Assembly (NCBI RefSeq): GCF_022539665.2
Contig: NC_081331.1
Coordinates: 6,110,501 to 6,174,500, forward strand
Source of the DNA: Daphnia carinata
Taxonomy: Eukaryota; Arthropoda; Branchiopoda; Diplostraca; Daphniidae
Length of the DNA stretch: 64,000 bases
Direction: 5' to 3'
Shown here: in pieces, positions 19,603 to 31,352 of the stretch
Layout of the letters: each line of letters starts with the position of its first letter
Numbering within the stretch: position 1 is the first letter of the stretch
Program-made: the position numbers and the translations under genes
The notes under the pieces: model-generated
The model's database searches: none
Told to the model about the DNA's origin: nothing
What the model saw: only the letters and a program-made list of their open reading frames with translations

Positions 19603-22600
19603 TTAAAAAACAATAATTTTGTCGATCCATTCACGGAATTCGCTAATCCTAGTGTAGACACCGGGTTGATTGGCCTCGGCACACCCAATCCCCCATGAAA
19701 TGACACCCGCCAGCACCCAAGACTGTCCCTCTTGAATGACCATGGGTCCGCCACTGTCACCCTGTTCGATTGCAAGAAACAAAAATAGATTCGTTCTCGT
19801 TATCATCTGCACACGGGGTTTGAAAAATGAAGCGTCTTGAACGGATATACCTCGCAAGAATCTCTTTTGCCATCGGCATATCCGGCGCAAATGAAGATGT
19901 TGGGGATGTGCTCGACGTAGCCTGCTCGTCGATACATGCTCTCACAATCCGTGTTATTGATGACTGGTACGGAAACCTGCTGCATCTTTGATGGTAGAGG
20001 TCCATCTGAAGAGGCAAAGTAATCCATTAAACATCAAACAATCGTTTTTGAATCGTCTGTATCCCCATTTTTTTTAGAAATAAGGAAAAAAAATACGTAC
20101 CTTCGTATAGACGTCCCCATCCAGTGACGTAGGCCGTTCTGCCAACGAAATCGACTTCACTCGGTGGAGGTAAGCAAATGGGAACAATGTTGGGCTGGAA
20201 TCGAACCGGATCGTAGAAACGCAGCAGGGCTAGATCGTATTCAAAAGTACGCGAATCGAACTGCGGATGCGAAGCGACGATCTGCACTTTGCGTTCGATG
20301 TAAGGGTAATCTTCTTCGTCGGTAGCTAGGTCGTACTCGCCCATCCTCAATAGCAAATCATCCGGTTGAACACTGTAGGGGGGGGGGGGAAAGATGCACA
20401 AGTGGACCGCAAAGATAAATACATTGAAATTTTATTATTTTCACTGTTGATTGTTGTAAATAAAATGCTTACTTGTCGACACAATGAGCGGCAGTGATGG
20501 CCCAGTTTTCGTTGAGCAAAGCGGCTCCACATTTGTGCAGGAAAGTGGCCGTCCTCCATTGACGAAGCGAAACCTTTGAATTTTTCATGTCAAACTATCA
20601 ATTAAAACCGCAAACGAAAGAAAGTTGGACTCGTTTAATCCATACCTGCCACGGCCACTGGCCGTACTGAGTTGTCGTCCCGCCGACGATCCTGGCAGAC
20701 GGATATTGGTATTTGGGCCGGCCGCAGACTGCTCCACATCGATGTACCGAGAAAAAAAAAACAGGTTATGTTAATAAGAATCAAAAAAGACACACCGACA
20801 TTGTTGTCTGTACAACTACAATCGAATCAAGTGCATCCCACAACATTTTTTTATAGTTCAACTACAACTATAATACGATTGCGGTTGAAAGTCTACCATT
20901 AAAAATTTGGCCTATTGAGGTTTAATAGGCAATCGTGCGACATGGAAGTGTAGGGAAGCGTTTCATTTTGTAGGGTGCAGAAAATAAAATTTAAAAAAAA
21001 AATAAAAATTCTCTAACTAAATTGGAAGCTATCAAATGAAATTAGCAACCAATAAGAAGGCGATGTTACCGGTTAGGTCTATCGATGGTACTTTCACTTC
21101 CCTTAAGTTAGAAAAATGAAACAAAAGAGAAGTTTATCATTCCTCGCTCTAGAATAAATAGATTTGCAGAGATCAAAGACCGTGAACGATATGCTTAGCA
21201 CATACACACACGTACATCGGCCAGCATGTTTTCAATGATGTTTTCCGCCTTTATGTTTCTGTAGTCAAGCAAAGAGGCCAATCACGACATTCCCATGACA
21301 TTGAACTTGAAAAAGTATATAAATGGGGGGGAGAAAAAAAAATGAGGCGGATAAGAAAAGATAAAAAGACGGAGGGGGGGGGGGAGGGTTGACTTGATGA
21401 AGAAGAACCGACGGCGCTGTGGGCACAGTCCCCAAATAGAAATCCGTCAAATTATACACTACTGTTTTTTACTTCTCATTTTTTTTTTTTAAGACCTTGA
21501 GTGTAACAAAAAAAAAGTCCCCGTTTTTTTTTTCTCTTGAATTCCAAATCTTTTCCATTTAAACCGAAAAGAAACACCGGCAACAGGTGCAAAGTCCCTC
21601 ATTCCCTTCCTTAAGACACAATCAATGGAAGTTTAAAAAAAATAGATTTAAAGACGCCAAACACTTCAAACAAAAAAAAAATGAAATAGAAAAAGAAATT
21701 GAATTGAAAAAAAAAAAAAAGATGTCGAACCTTCGCGGTAATTTTGAAATTGAACAGTTGGTCCTTCGACGGTGTCATTCAATTCGGCCAAGGTCGTCGA
21801 CACGGTAGCCGTCGTCGTTGCGGGTTCTTTGGAAACGGGTTCGGCCGTGATTTCCACAACGGGCGTTTCAGTCGAAGCGGACGAAGTTTCCGGCACAGCG
21901 GTAGATTGTTCCTCCGGAACCACCGCGCTCGATGGCGCAAACGTGACAGGTAGCGTTGAAGTACTAACCACTGTACTAGTAACTACCTCGACAGTTGGAC
22001 TCGCAAGCGTCGTGCTAGTTCCAATAGTTTCAGGCTCAACTGCTGGACCGGCCGTCGTTATCGATACAACCGTCGTGTCCGGAACGGACGAACTGCTGGC
22101 CGTAGTTGGAGCAGCGCTCGTAGTGGCCGGATTCGTAACCAACTCGGTTGCGGGCGGAGCGGGGGCCGTCGTCGTCGTCGTCGTAATGGGGACTTCGGGT
22201 ACAACAACAATACTTGGCAATGTAACAACATCTTCCTGGACTTCTTCCGTCACATCCGGTACAACATCGGTCACTGCCTCTTCTACTACGCCGACGGTGG
22301 TGGTTAGTTCGATAAATTCGTCCTCGGTGGAGGACGGAATGTCCGTCTCGGCCACAACGGGTTCCACCGCCAGTTCTACCCCGGGCTCTAACGAGGCGGA
22401 TGGCAAATCAGTGACAGGTTCTAAAGTAGTGAATTCATCCTGTTGGAGCCCTTGCGGTGTGTCCGTGGCAATAGGCTCTTCCGGAGCCGACGTGCTGCCA
22501 ACGGCTGTTAATTCAGCTGAATGGATTAGGGCAGGTTGCACAATGATCTCTACCGGTGGTGCAGACGACACCACCTTGGTGCTGGGTGAGGCCGTGGTGG

Positions 22601-25600
22601 TAGTAGTGCTAATTTCCGCAATGGTAGTAGGAGCAGGGAGTGTGGAAGTGGAGACAGTAGTGTCTACAACGGTGGTCGTTGTGCCACTCGTGGTTATTGC
22701 GGGTGTGGTAATGGTAGTACTAGTAACGGAAGCCTCTGCAACAACAGGTGAGGATGGCAAATCTGTACCTATGGGCTGTTGCGAACTGGATGTTTGCAAT
22801 GTCGTTAGGGCCGCTTCTGTCGTCGGGACGGACAGGTTCGCAAGGAGGGTGGACAGCGGCGTGGAAGCCAAAATTTCGGCCAATGTCGGGCCACTTGTTG
22901 ATGCGGTAGTTACCGGAGCAGACGAAGTCGCGGTGATGCCCAACGTGGGAACTGCGGGTGTCGTCGAGGGCAACTCGTTCAAAACGTTCGGATGTTGCGA
23001 CGTGATGGACATGAGGAGCGTCGTCAAGGGCGAGGCGGGTGCCAACGGAGACGTTGTGGAAAAGCCGATATCGTTTGCGCCGTTGAAAGCTTCGGTCGTT
23101 GTGGTCGAATGGAAGGGCACAGCATCGGAAGGTGCGCAACACGAGCCGAAATAAAATCGATCGATGCACGTGCCCAAATGCTGGCCGTTCATGCGCGTGC
23201 AATCCATAGCGAACATGCAAGTGCCCAGTTGACCTGTTCGAGATTTACAGGTGATGGGTCGGATGTTCCTGCCGAACGGCGAAACTAAATTGAAAAATAC
23301 AAGATAAAGAATTATTTTAATGTTTTAATCATTTGAAAAATGAATTTATTTTTAATCAAAACGTCTGCAAATGGCGCATTCGTAGAAATCGGGTAACGCC
23401 CTTCTTTTTTTTTTTCTACGTTCAAGAGGCTGCGCGTTTGTGTGGCCAGCCCACGTTATCGTCAGGTACCGTTAAGGCCGTTTTCTTTTTGACCTGCTAT
23501 TGGCCTTGACTTGGTCATTGCCTCCCGTTTCTTTCTTTTTTCTTTTTTCCCAGTGTGTGTGTGTGTGTGTGTGTTGGCATTAAATTATTCGACCCTCCTT
23601 CTTTCTTTCGACATCAACTTCTTTGAGATTTTCCCCTCGGAGCTCTGAAAGACGTTCAGGTGATTCACCGTTTTCCCATTTATTCCCCCCACTCGCCGAT
23701 GGCCTTTTTCGTATGTGTGAGCTCGCAAAAAAAAAAACAAGAATTCTAAATTCAAGTCCAAAACTTCTTCTTATTTTTCTTTGGCTGATCGAATGCGTAA
23801 TGAGGTGCGGCATGTGGGTCACTTGGTCACCGGTCATTCGGGTGGAGTCGCGCGTGTTGCAATCGCCTCCGCATCACGCAATGGGTGAAAAAAAAATAAT
23901 AATAAAAATAAAGTCCCTTCCAAGTTCCTTGATTTCCCTGTTTCGCAATTACATAATTTCCCATCGCCATTTCGGCTCGACCTCGATTGTTCATCAATTT
24001 ACGTCAGACACACATACACGGAAGTCGGCTGCAAAAAAAAAAAATATTCGTCTGTTTTCTCTTCCGTAACGCCTCGTTCTTCTTTTATTCATTCGTTCTC
24101 CTTCCTTCTCGTGTCGCCATGGCTAAAAACCAAAGGAGAAATGGTCTTCCCACTTACTGACATCAAAAATGCGGTTTAAATATTTTATTTAAGGGGGGGG
24201 GGGGAAACCCAACAAAATGTTAACGTCTTTTCATTTTTCCCAGGACGTGTCGAGTGTTCCTGAATTTGGCTGGCACGTTCCAGTTTGTTTTTCTTCGAAA
24301 GAAACGAAAAAATATAACAAAAAGTGAAATGAGAAAAAAGATAAAGGTCGACACCGTCAACAGCCACATGACGACAGGTAAAGAAAAATTCTCGCGCTTC
24401 AGGTGCCCTTCTCATCAAAACGTCTTGCCTACACACAGCGCGCAAAGTTCAATAACCTCAGCCTATCCAGTCTCTCCCCACAGGTTGTCGGGCGAAAAAT
24501 AAAAAAAAAAAAAAAAAAGAAAGACGGTATTTCAAACGCAACTTGAGGCGAAAGAGAACAAAAGGTGGGGGGATAATTTTTGATGACTAGACAAGCCAAA
24601 AAAAAACAAACAAAAAAAAAAACACAGCAGCAGCAATTCAATATATGAACGAAAACAAAAAGAAAATCTTTTCCCTTTTTTCTGCTTATGGAGCCCGTAG
24701 GAGTCCGGAATTCCACGACGCAAAGTCAAGGTGGAAGGTCAAAACATAAAAAAAAAAGTAGAAGCCGCTAACGATGAGCTTCTCATTGGCATAGGCAAAA
24801 AAAAAAAACCCCACAAAAACAAGAGAAAAAGAGCTAAAACTGGAAGTGAAATGGAGGACTAGCGTGAACTGAAGAAAAATGACATCGTAAAGGCGTCGGT
24901 TTGAACGAGGGATAATGTTTCGCTCCATCATCATTATGCAACCATCAGTAGCACGAAAGCATATAGAGTTCAATTATTATTATTTTTTTCTTTCCTATTC
25001 TAAAAAAAAAATAATGAGAAGAACATTACTATTAGAAGTCCCCGGCATGTAACGAACAGGTCATTTTCCATGCACGAATTGTTAGCTCGTCCTGTCGTCA
25101 CGTTTTCTTTCTCCAGCCACTCAGCCGAAAGTTCTAACGGTACCCCCACGAGGTTGTCTTTTAGTTCTTATCAGCTGTAGCACGACGTGTGGTACTCTTG
25201 CAACACATCTTCTCTTCTTTTCTTTCTCTTTCTCTCTCCACTCATCCATAAATACGTGAATAATAATGAGAGAGAGTACCGTCATCTTCCGGCCTCGTTT
25301 AGCGCGCTGATTATTTTCACCTTTACACATCCGACTTGACGAAATAAAAAAATTTCTTCACGACCCTATGACGTCGTCACTCTCTGAACTCAACTAAAAA
25401 TGGCGAAATAAAAAGGAATTCTGGGTTTTTTTTTTTCCGGCAACGCCAGTGTTGTCAAACTGTCGAACACCCGTCCCCGACATAGACGGATACGTATACA
25501 AAAAGGAGTTAGGGTTCATATATATACAAAAAAAAAACCACGAAAAAAAGAAAAAAAGAGAGAGAGAGAGAGAGAGAAAGAGACGTACCGTTAGAATTTG

Positions 25601-26298
25601 GTTTTTTTCTTTTTTTTTTTAAATACCGGTGCGACGCGGGAGGGGAGACCATTGTATAGATTTTTATGCATGTACCGCTCTGGAACGCATAACACACATA
25701 ATGTCAGCGGCAAGAAAATAAGGCACTTTAGGGCTTCTTTCTTGTTTTGGAATGACCTCAATTGAACCAGCTCTATACATTTTGATACAGTACATTATTA
25801 TCTATAGCTTCTTTACGTATCAGTAGACGGTACGTAATTGCCCTAACGTCAACGTTTTCAAATTGGTTTGTTATACATTTTTTTAAAGAAGCGCTCATTC
25901 AACGAGTTTCTCTCTTATCTTTTTTTCCGTGTTTCCACAGCCGAATAAGTCGAATGATTACGAAAACATAAAAATGAAGTCAGACATTTCCAGGTCAGCC
26001 TCAATTGTTTTGCACGACACCGAGGACACGCTACTTTGCGGCCGGCTATTTTTTCCCCAATGCAGACCGCATCGTTGTTTGATTGACACTACACATCACG
26101 ATCTGTTTTATTTTTTCTTACCCACCCGCCGTCAGCTAAATACGTGATCATTTTACGGTAAGGCAGAGAAGAAAAAAGAAAAGAAATGTTTGACTTACTT
26201 GCCGGGTTGATTGATACGGGCCCCGCGTTCAACGGCGTGATCGTGAGCCAATTCAGGGTCACTGTCACCAAAACGCACCACCGCACAGACGCCATCAT
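19603..26298 (-). CDS. Filzig/Stubble-type modular trypsin-like serine protease, copy A
   Basis: Seven coding exons: 26199-26298, 21731-23284, 20646-20728, 20473-20573, 20101-20372, 19851-20005, 19603-19761; 807 aa with every phase closing. A signal peptide ([16 protein letters not shown]) is followed by a small Cys-rich domain (CKS ... [18 protein letters not shown] ... FYFGSCC), then about 470 residues of Thr/Ser/Pro/Val-rich, mucin-like linker with acidic patches, then a complete S1 domain. The activation cleavage site is R-IVGG. Triad: TAAHC, EYDLALL and GDSGGP. Asp before CEGDSGGP predicts cleavage after Arg/Lys. The Cys in VCGRP should stay disulfide-linked to PICLPP, tethering linker and protease after activation. 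Drosophila relatives act in cuticle and tracheal matrix remodelling. The linker-exon donor (GTTCGA) is weak. Tandem paralog of copy B. Confidence 0.88.
21731..23100 (-). repeat. Low-complexity Thr/Ser-rich coding tract of protease A
   Basis: Linker exon with repeated ACC/ACT/GTC-type codons encoding T/S/P/V-rich protein with runs such as TTTTTT. It is not a perfect tandem repeat but a compositionally biased, probably heavily O-glycosylated stem. The bias leaves the complementary strand open for 460 codons (21772-23154), which is a shadow. Confidence 0.6.
23285..26198. other. First intron of protease A (2.9 kb)
   Basis: Large intron between the signal-peptide exon and the Cys-rich/linker exon. 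It contains (GT)11 at 23553-23574, (GA)n at 25557-25577, A and T runs and a G run at 24195-24204. No exon of another gene was recognised on either strand. Confidence 0.65.
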
Positions 26299-27812
26299 TG
26301 TGTGTGCTTTCGAACCGGTTTGAATGGCTTATTCTGATCAAAGGTATATTTGCAATCTCCAACTTTTGTTCCTGGATTGACACAGAAAAAAAAAAGCAAA
26401 ACAAATATTTGAAATCCAAAAATTCACGACGAACACGTTGATTGAAGACGTTCAAAATGAAACTGGTTTTCAAATAAAAATGTATGCCAATTCAGTCTAA
26501 AAATCAAAGATTTGAGTCTAAACGAGTAGTTCAACACTGTAAAAGGCATTGCGCGAGCTGTCCAACCCAACGGAACCCTTTCGTTTCTCACGTCCGGCCC
26601 TCTCTCCCCGTTTGGTCCGTTCCACTGCTATATGTGTCAGTTATAACGCAATATAGCCAACCATTCCAGTTCCCGGACACAATTATGTTTTGACAAAGAA
26701 AAGGTCAGTATTTTGTTTTCATAAATTTCTGTTACGTTTTGGCAGCGTGTTGACACATCTTTATTATACGAGAAGAACAATAACATTTCCCACTCTTACC
26801 CCCCGCTGAATAAAAAAAAAGGTGTCTGTTCCTCTGGCTTCTATTTGTATACAAAGAAAAATAAAATAACACTAACAATGATAAAGTGTTTAATTTTTTT
26901 TTTAAACCCGGATTTTCGAGGCTCTCCGTCAGTGATGTTCACGCTCGAATGTCGCGTACACGACCTCTTCATTTAAAGATTCGTCTCGCTCGCACTTTCA
27001 AATGAGTTAAAGTGAAACGTGAGTGTGTCGGAAGAAATGAAGAAAAATGAAATGCAGAAAGAAGATTGTCTAATAAAAAAAAAAAAATCACGACAGTCCA
27101 AAAAGAAAAGAAAAGAGGGACAGCTGGAGGCGCAAGAGTCCGGGAGGGTACTACTCCCGCTCCCCGGTCGATGTCCGCACCGTTTTCACACGCACAGCAA
27201 AAACATAAGTTTTCTTTCTTTTTTAAATGTACACCACTAACAAAAAAAACTGAGAACAGACGTGGGGCGGCCACGACGACGTCGACGCTTCTTTTGAAAA
27301 AGAAGAAACCAACATCTTTGCTGTTCTCAACCTTGAAAATTAGTTGTGGTTTATCTCTCAAGTGCGTGCGTTTGTGTACCGATGGTGGTGTTTTCTCGCT
27401 ATTCTGATTTTACAATGGCTTACGGATGATGCGCGCAATCTATTCTCGATGATGATCCGTTCGTCCCTTTTTTTTTTGAAATTTATTTTCATATTTTTTG
27501 GCGGTCACTCTTTTGTTCGTTCAAATCACTACACGCCCACGCGTACACACCTCTTCTTTAACTTCCGTGACCAAAGTGCCCAATCTTGCACCTTGCAAAC
27601 GTCGTGACAAAAACATAACCACAATAAACGTGAATTTTTTTTTTTTTTGTACATACGATGGCCTCGCGAAAATGATGGCCCCTCGTCAAAAATACGTGAA
27701 CAACACACGAAAGGGAATCTTTTTTAAACTTGCTGGCCAATGGTCCGGGTACTACGCGGATCATTGAATGCGAATCGAAGCCTGAAAGATCCTCTTATCC
27801 GGAATATTTTTC

Positions 27813-27843
<31 letters not shown>

Positions 27844-30800
27844 GAGCAAAGAAGAGCCGGAAGGAAAGATGGTGACGAAGGCACTGGACGTGTACAACAT
27901 TCTAAACGTGAATTCATGCGACGCCATTGAAAATAAAAAACGAACAGAGCGTCTACCCCATCAGCGACGACAGTAAAAAGACGAACGAAAAAAGACAAAT
28001 GAACGCACACAAAAAGAAAGAAAAAGAAAAGTCACATGCAGCTGGCGTCCGCCTTTCAGTGTGTGTGTGTGTGTGTTTGGATGCTACTATACAACTTGGG
28101 TGCACTGGACAGAGTTCACTCACCCTGGAATTTTGGATACGCTGGCCAGCTCGTGTGTGTGCGTGGATGATGCAAGTTCTTCGAGTGGTCAGGCCCTTTT
28201 TCTTTCTTTTCTTTTTTTGGCGTGACCAAAGTTCAATCAGGTCGTTTCCGGCAACACCAGGGCTCACCAGTCGGTTGAAGTAGGAGACTTATAAATGAAA
28301 GGAGGAGCCGGATCAACAAACGTATCCAACTTGGCTCGATCACTTTTGTATTGACTGTCGATCCATCCGCGGCCCGGAGCGTAGTTTGAAAATAAGGATA
28401 TTCGAAATTTCTCTTGAACTTCCAACGAAAAAAAAACAAAAATTTCAGGGAAGAGCCGGAAATGGAAGAACAAGTTGAAAAAGCTTTTTTTTTTTTTGGC
28501 AAGAAGAAAAAATCAAAAGGAAAAAAAATGTGGGGTAAAGGGAAGTAGAAGAGAACGTGTCTCCACCGGTCCGTAGCTGGACACTGACTGGTAAAGCCGA
28601 GCGGTTCGTCCGCTTGCCAGTATGTACTAGGAGTCTGATTTTCCAGGTACAGCTCTTACCTGGCCGACAGGTGGAGTTTCTTCCAACGATTCGGCAAAGC
28701 CCCCCCCCCCCCCCCCCCCCCCCCGGGTAGCGATTTGTCTCTTCTTCTTCTTCATTCCTTTCTTTTCTTTCTCTCTTCTCCATTTTTTTTTTCTTTAGTT
28801 TATTAAACCTTTTTCTTTCTTTTCGCGATGGGAGGCGTCGCTTCTCGAGGAATGCGAGCGGAGAAAATGCAACGGCGCGGAACGGGCTTTTTTTTTTTTT
28901 TTTTTCAAAGTGAAGGCAGTTCTCATCATCGCGATTCACCAAAGGCGACGGAAGCGCATTGATGCTAAACAGACAAATAGCAAATAACAATAAAAAATGA
29001 GCTGTCTGCAAACAAAATCTAGAGAAAACGGCCATTGTGTTGCGAAATCGGAAGGATTCTCCATTACGCGGTTACGTCGTTCTTTTTGTTCCGGTATTGA
29101 GAGAAACCTAAAGTAGTTCAATATGATTATGTCCTCATTCATTTTAGGTTTTTTTTTTTATTAAACAATTCATCAAACGATTTCAAGTTTTTTCGAGCCC
29201 ACATTTTGCAAACATCGGTGAAATTCAAATTGCGAATAAGTGATGTAATTGTTTTGTTTTTCTTGTCATTCTCCATCTGGCATGACGCAAGTTAAAATAC
29301 CCACACTCCGTACAGGATATCGACCTTTGCAAAGGAATTTAAACATTTGTTTTTCTCCTTTGTTTTCTATCATAAATTTTCAGTTTGCTGTTTCAAAGGG
29401 TGTTGATGTCCTCGCACGACTTATAAGCCGCAATAAAGTACGAAAAAAGTTTAAAAGATTGTTAATCTACCGCTTTTAAATGAGACGTTTGCGACTGTAG
29501 AATGACTTTAATTTTTTTGGCCGTTGTACACCTCCGCTGCTGGACTGCTGGTGGAACCCACTGGAGCGCTAAGGCTATCCACAGCCCATCTGTTGGGAGT
29601 ATTTTGCCTTCGCATTTCAAATTAAATCTCTTTTTTTTTTTTAAAGGAAAAATTAAATAAATTTTTAAAACCCGGCCTTTGCTGTCTGATTTTTGCTAAA
29701 CGTTGCCACGGACGACCAAAGACATATTGACCAGGAAGCAGGAAATTAAGACTCGCTTCGATTTCTGTTGCCCCTGGAATAACAAGTACAACGACATTTC
29801 CCATATGCAAATCGTTTTAAAACGATGCACATGTTTCAGCTTCGTTACGAACTCAAAGAACGAGATTTGAATATCCAATTTCGAAAAGATATTTTTGTTC
29901 CCAGCAACAAAACAAAAAAATTCGTTAAGAACACAAGACGTGGTTGGACAGTGACAAACGGTTGCAGGGCTTTTCACACACACAGCAAGCCATTTTAACT
30001 TTTGCTACGGCCACTTCCTCGATGTCGTTTCTACGTTGTCTCTCAATTGTCTTTAACGGTACATCGAGTGACAATTCAGAAAAGCCACCTTCCCATCTAC
30101 GGGTTTGTTTTATTTTTCTACCTTTATCACAATTCACAATCGTCCCGAGTGTCGCTTTGCTTTTGCATTTTCTTGGCCTGGACGATGACAGTTTCAATGA
30201 AACGATGGGAACGGAGCTAGTGCCGCGAGAGCTTTCTGTGTGACTGGCAAGCGCGGATTGATTGGATTTCTAGGTCCATAATTCTTGAAGAATAACGGGG
30301 TCGGGCGGAATCTTTTTTTTTTTTCGAGCTGTAAACACCACAACAAAGAGAGCCCGATTTGGCCAGTTTCGAGAAAACTTCACGAAACGTTAATATCACG
30401 CGTTATTTATTTTTTTTTTTTCACTTTAAACGTATAGCTGTTGATTGCTTTACCCACGGCGCCAGTTGGCAATGGTGGCTGAATACATCTCGTTCATCTC
30501 GTTCGGCCCACCAACTGCTATGCATTTTTTTTATTTTTTTTTTTTCACATTGAACAGTTAGTTGACATTGTTAGAATGTGATAATAATAATAGTAAAAAA
30601 AGGCTAATAATAGTAACTGATACAGTCGAATGGAAGGGGGAATTTAATGATCTTCAAATAGACTTTGTATGGCATTTAAAGTAGCTCAAGTCCACAATTG
30701 AACAAAAGGAGGAGATCGTGTCCACTTATAATGTACTGCTATATTCATATGAAACGGTTTGATGGAACATGGTCGATAAACAGCATGCCGTTTGAATTCA

Positions 30801-31352
30801 AACAAGTCCGAATGGGACTAAAGCCGATTACAGTGCAAAAACGAAGCCATCCAGTGCTGAAAAGAGTTTCGGCCATCCCATTGAAGACCATTTTTTTCCA
30901 ATGAAAATAGAATCAAATAATAAGCACATTTTCCAATGAAAAATAGCCCACTAACGGCAGTTTGTCTCTCTCTCTCTCTATCTATCTCGTATATTTCCGA
31001 TCCGTCCGACACCCGAAAACGTCTAACGTTTCATTTGCGTGTTTATCCCACCGATTACAGTATCTATGTACAACATTTCCGAGACACACCAACGCACACA
31101 TACAACACGCACCTTGCGCACACAATCACGTTGTACCGTAACTCTATATAACGCCACAAACGTTGGCGTACATAACAGCGTTTCACCATCCCAAAGAGCA
31201 CATTGCATTGAAAAATGACCATTCACGTAGATAGCGTTCATTAAGACGTAAATAACATTATATATATGTGTGTGTATCATTGATAGGGGTCTCTTTTACT
31301 TTGATTATCTTCGTCGTTCTTCCTTCCGAGTTTTTTTTTTGAAACTCGGCTC
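26299..31352. other. Intergenic region between proteases A and B (5 kb)
   Basis: No convincing coding exon. It should contain the promoter and any 5' UTR exons of copy A and the 3' UTR of copy B. It is crowded with homopolymers, including an A run ending near 27843 and a 25-base C run at 28700-28724, and a (GT)n tract near 28061-28075. Confidence 0.6.
28700..28724. repeat. Poly-C tract, 25 bases
   Basis: An uninterrupted run of about 25 cytosines (plus strand). Runs this long of C are rare in AT-rich genomes and are unstable in replication and sequencing, so the exact length is uncertain. Confidence 0.8.

Noticed and set aside
21772-23154. 460-codon open frame on the plus strand
   Set aside because: It is the complement of the Thr/Ser-rich linker of protease A. 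Biased codon use keeps the opposite strand open; it has no domain and no splice or promoter context.
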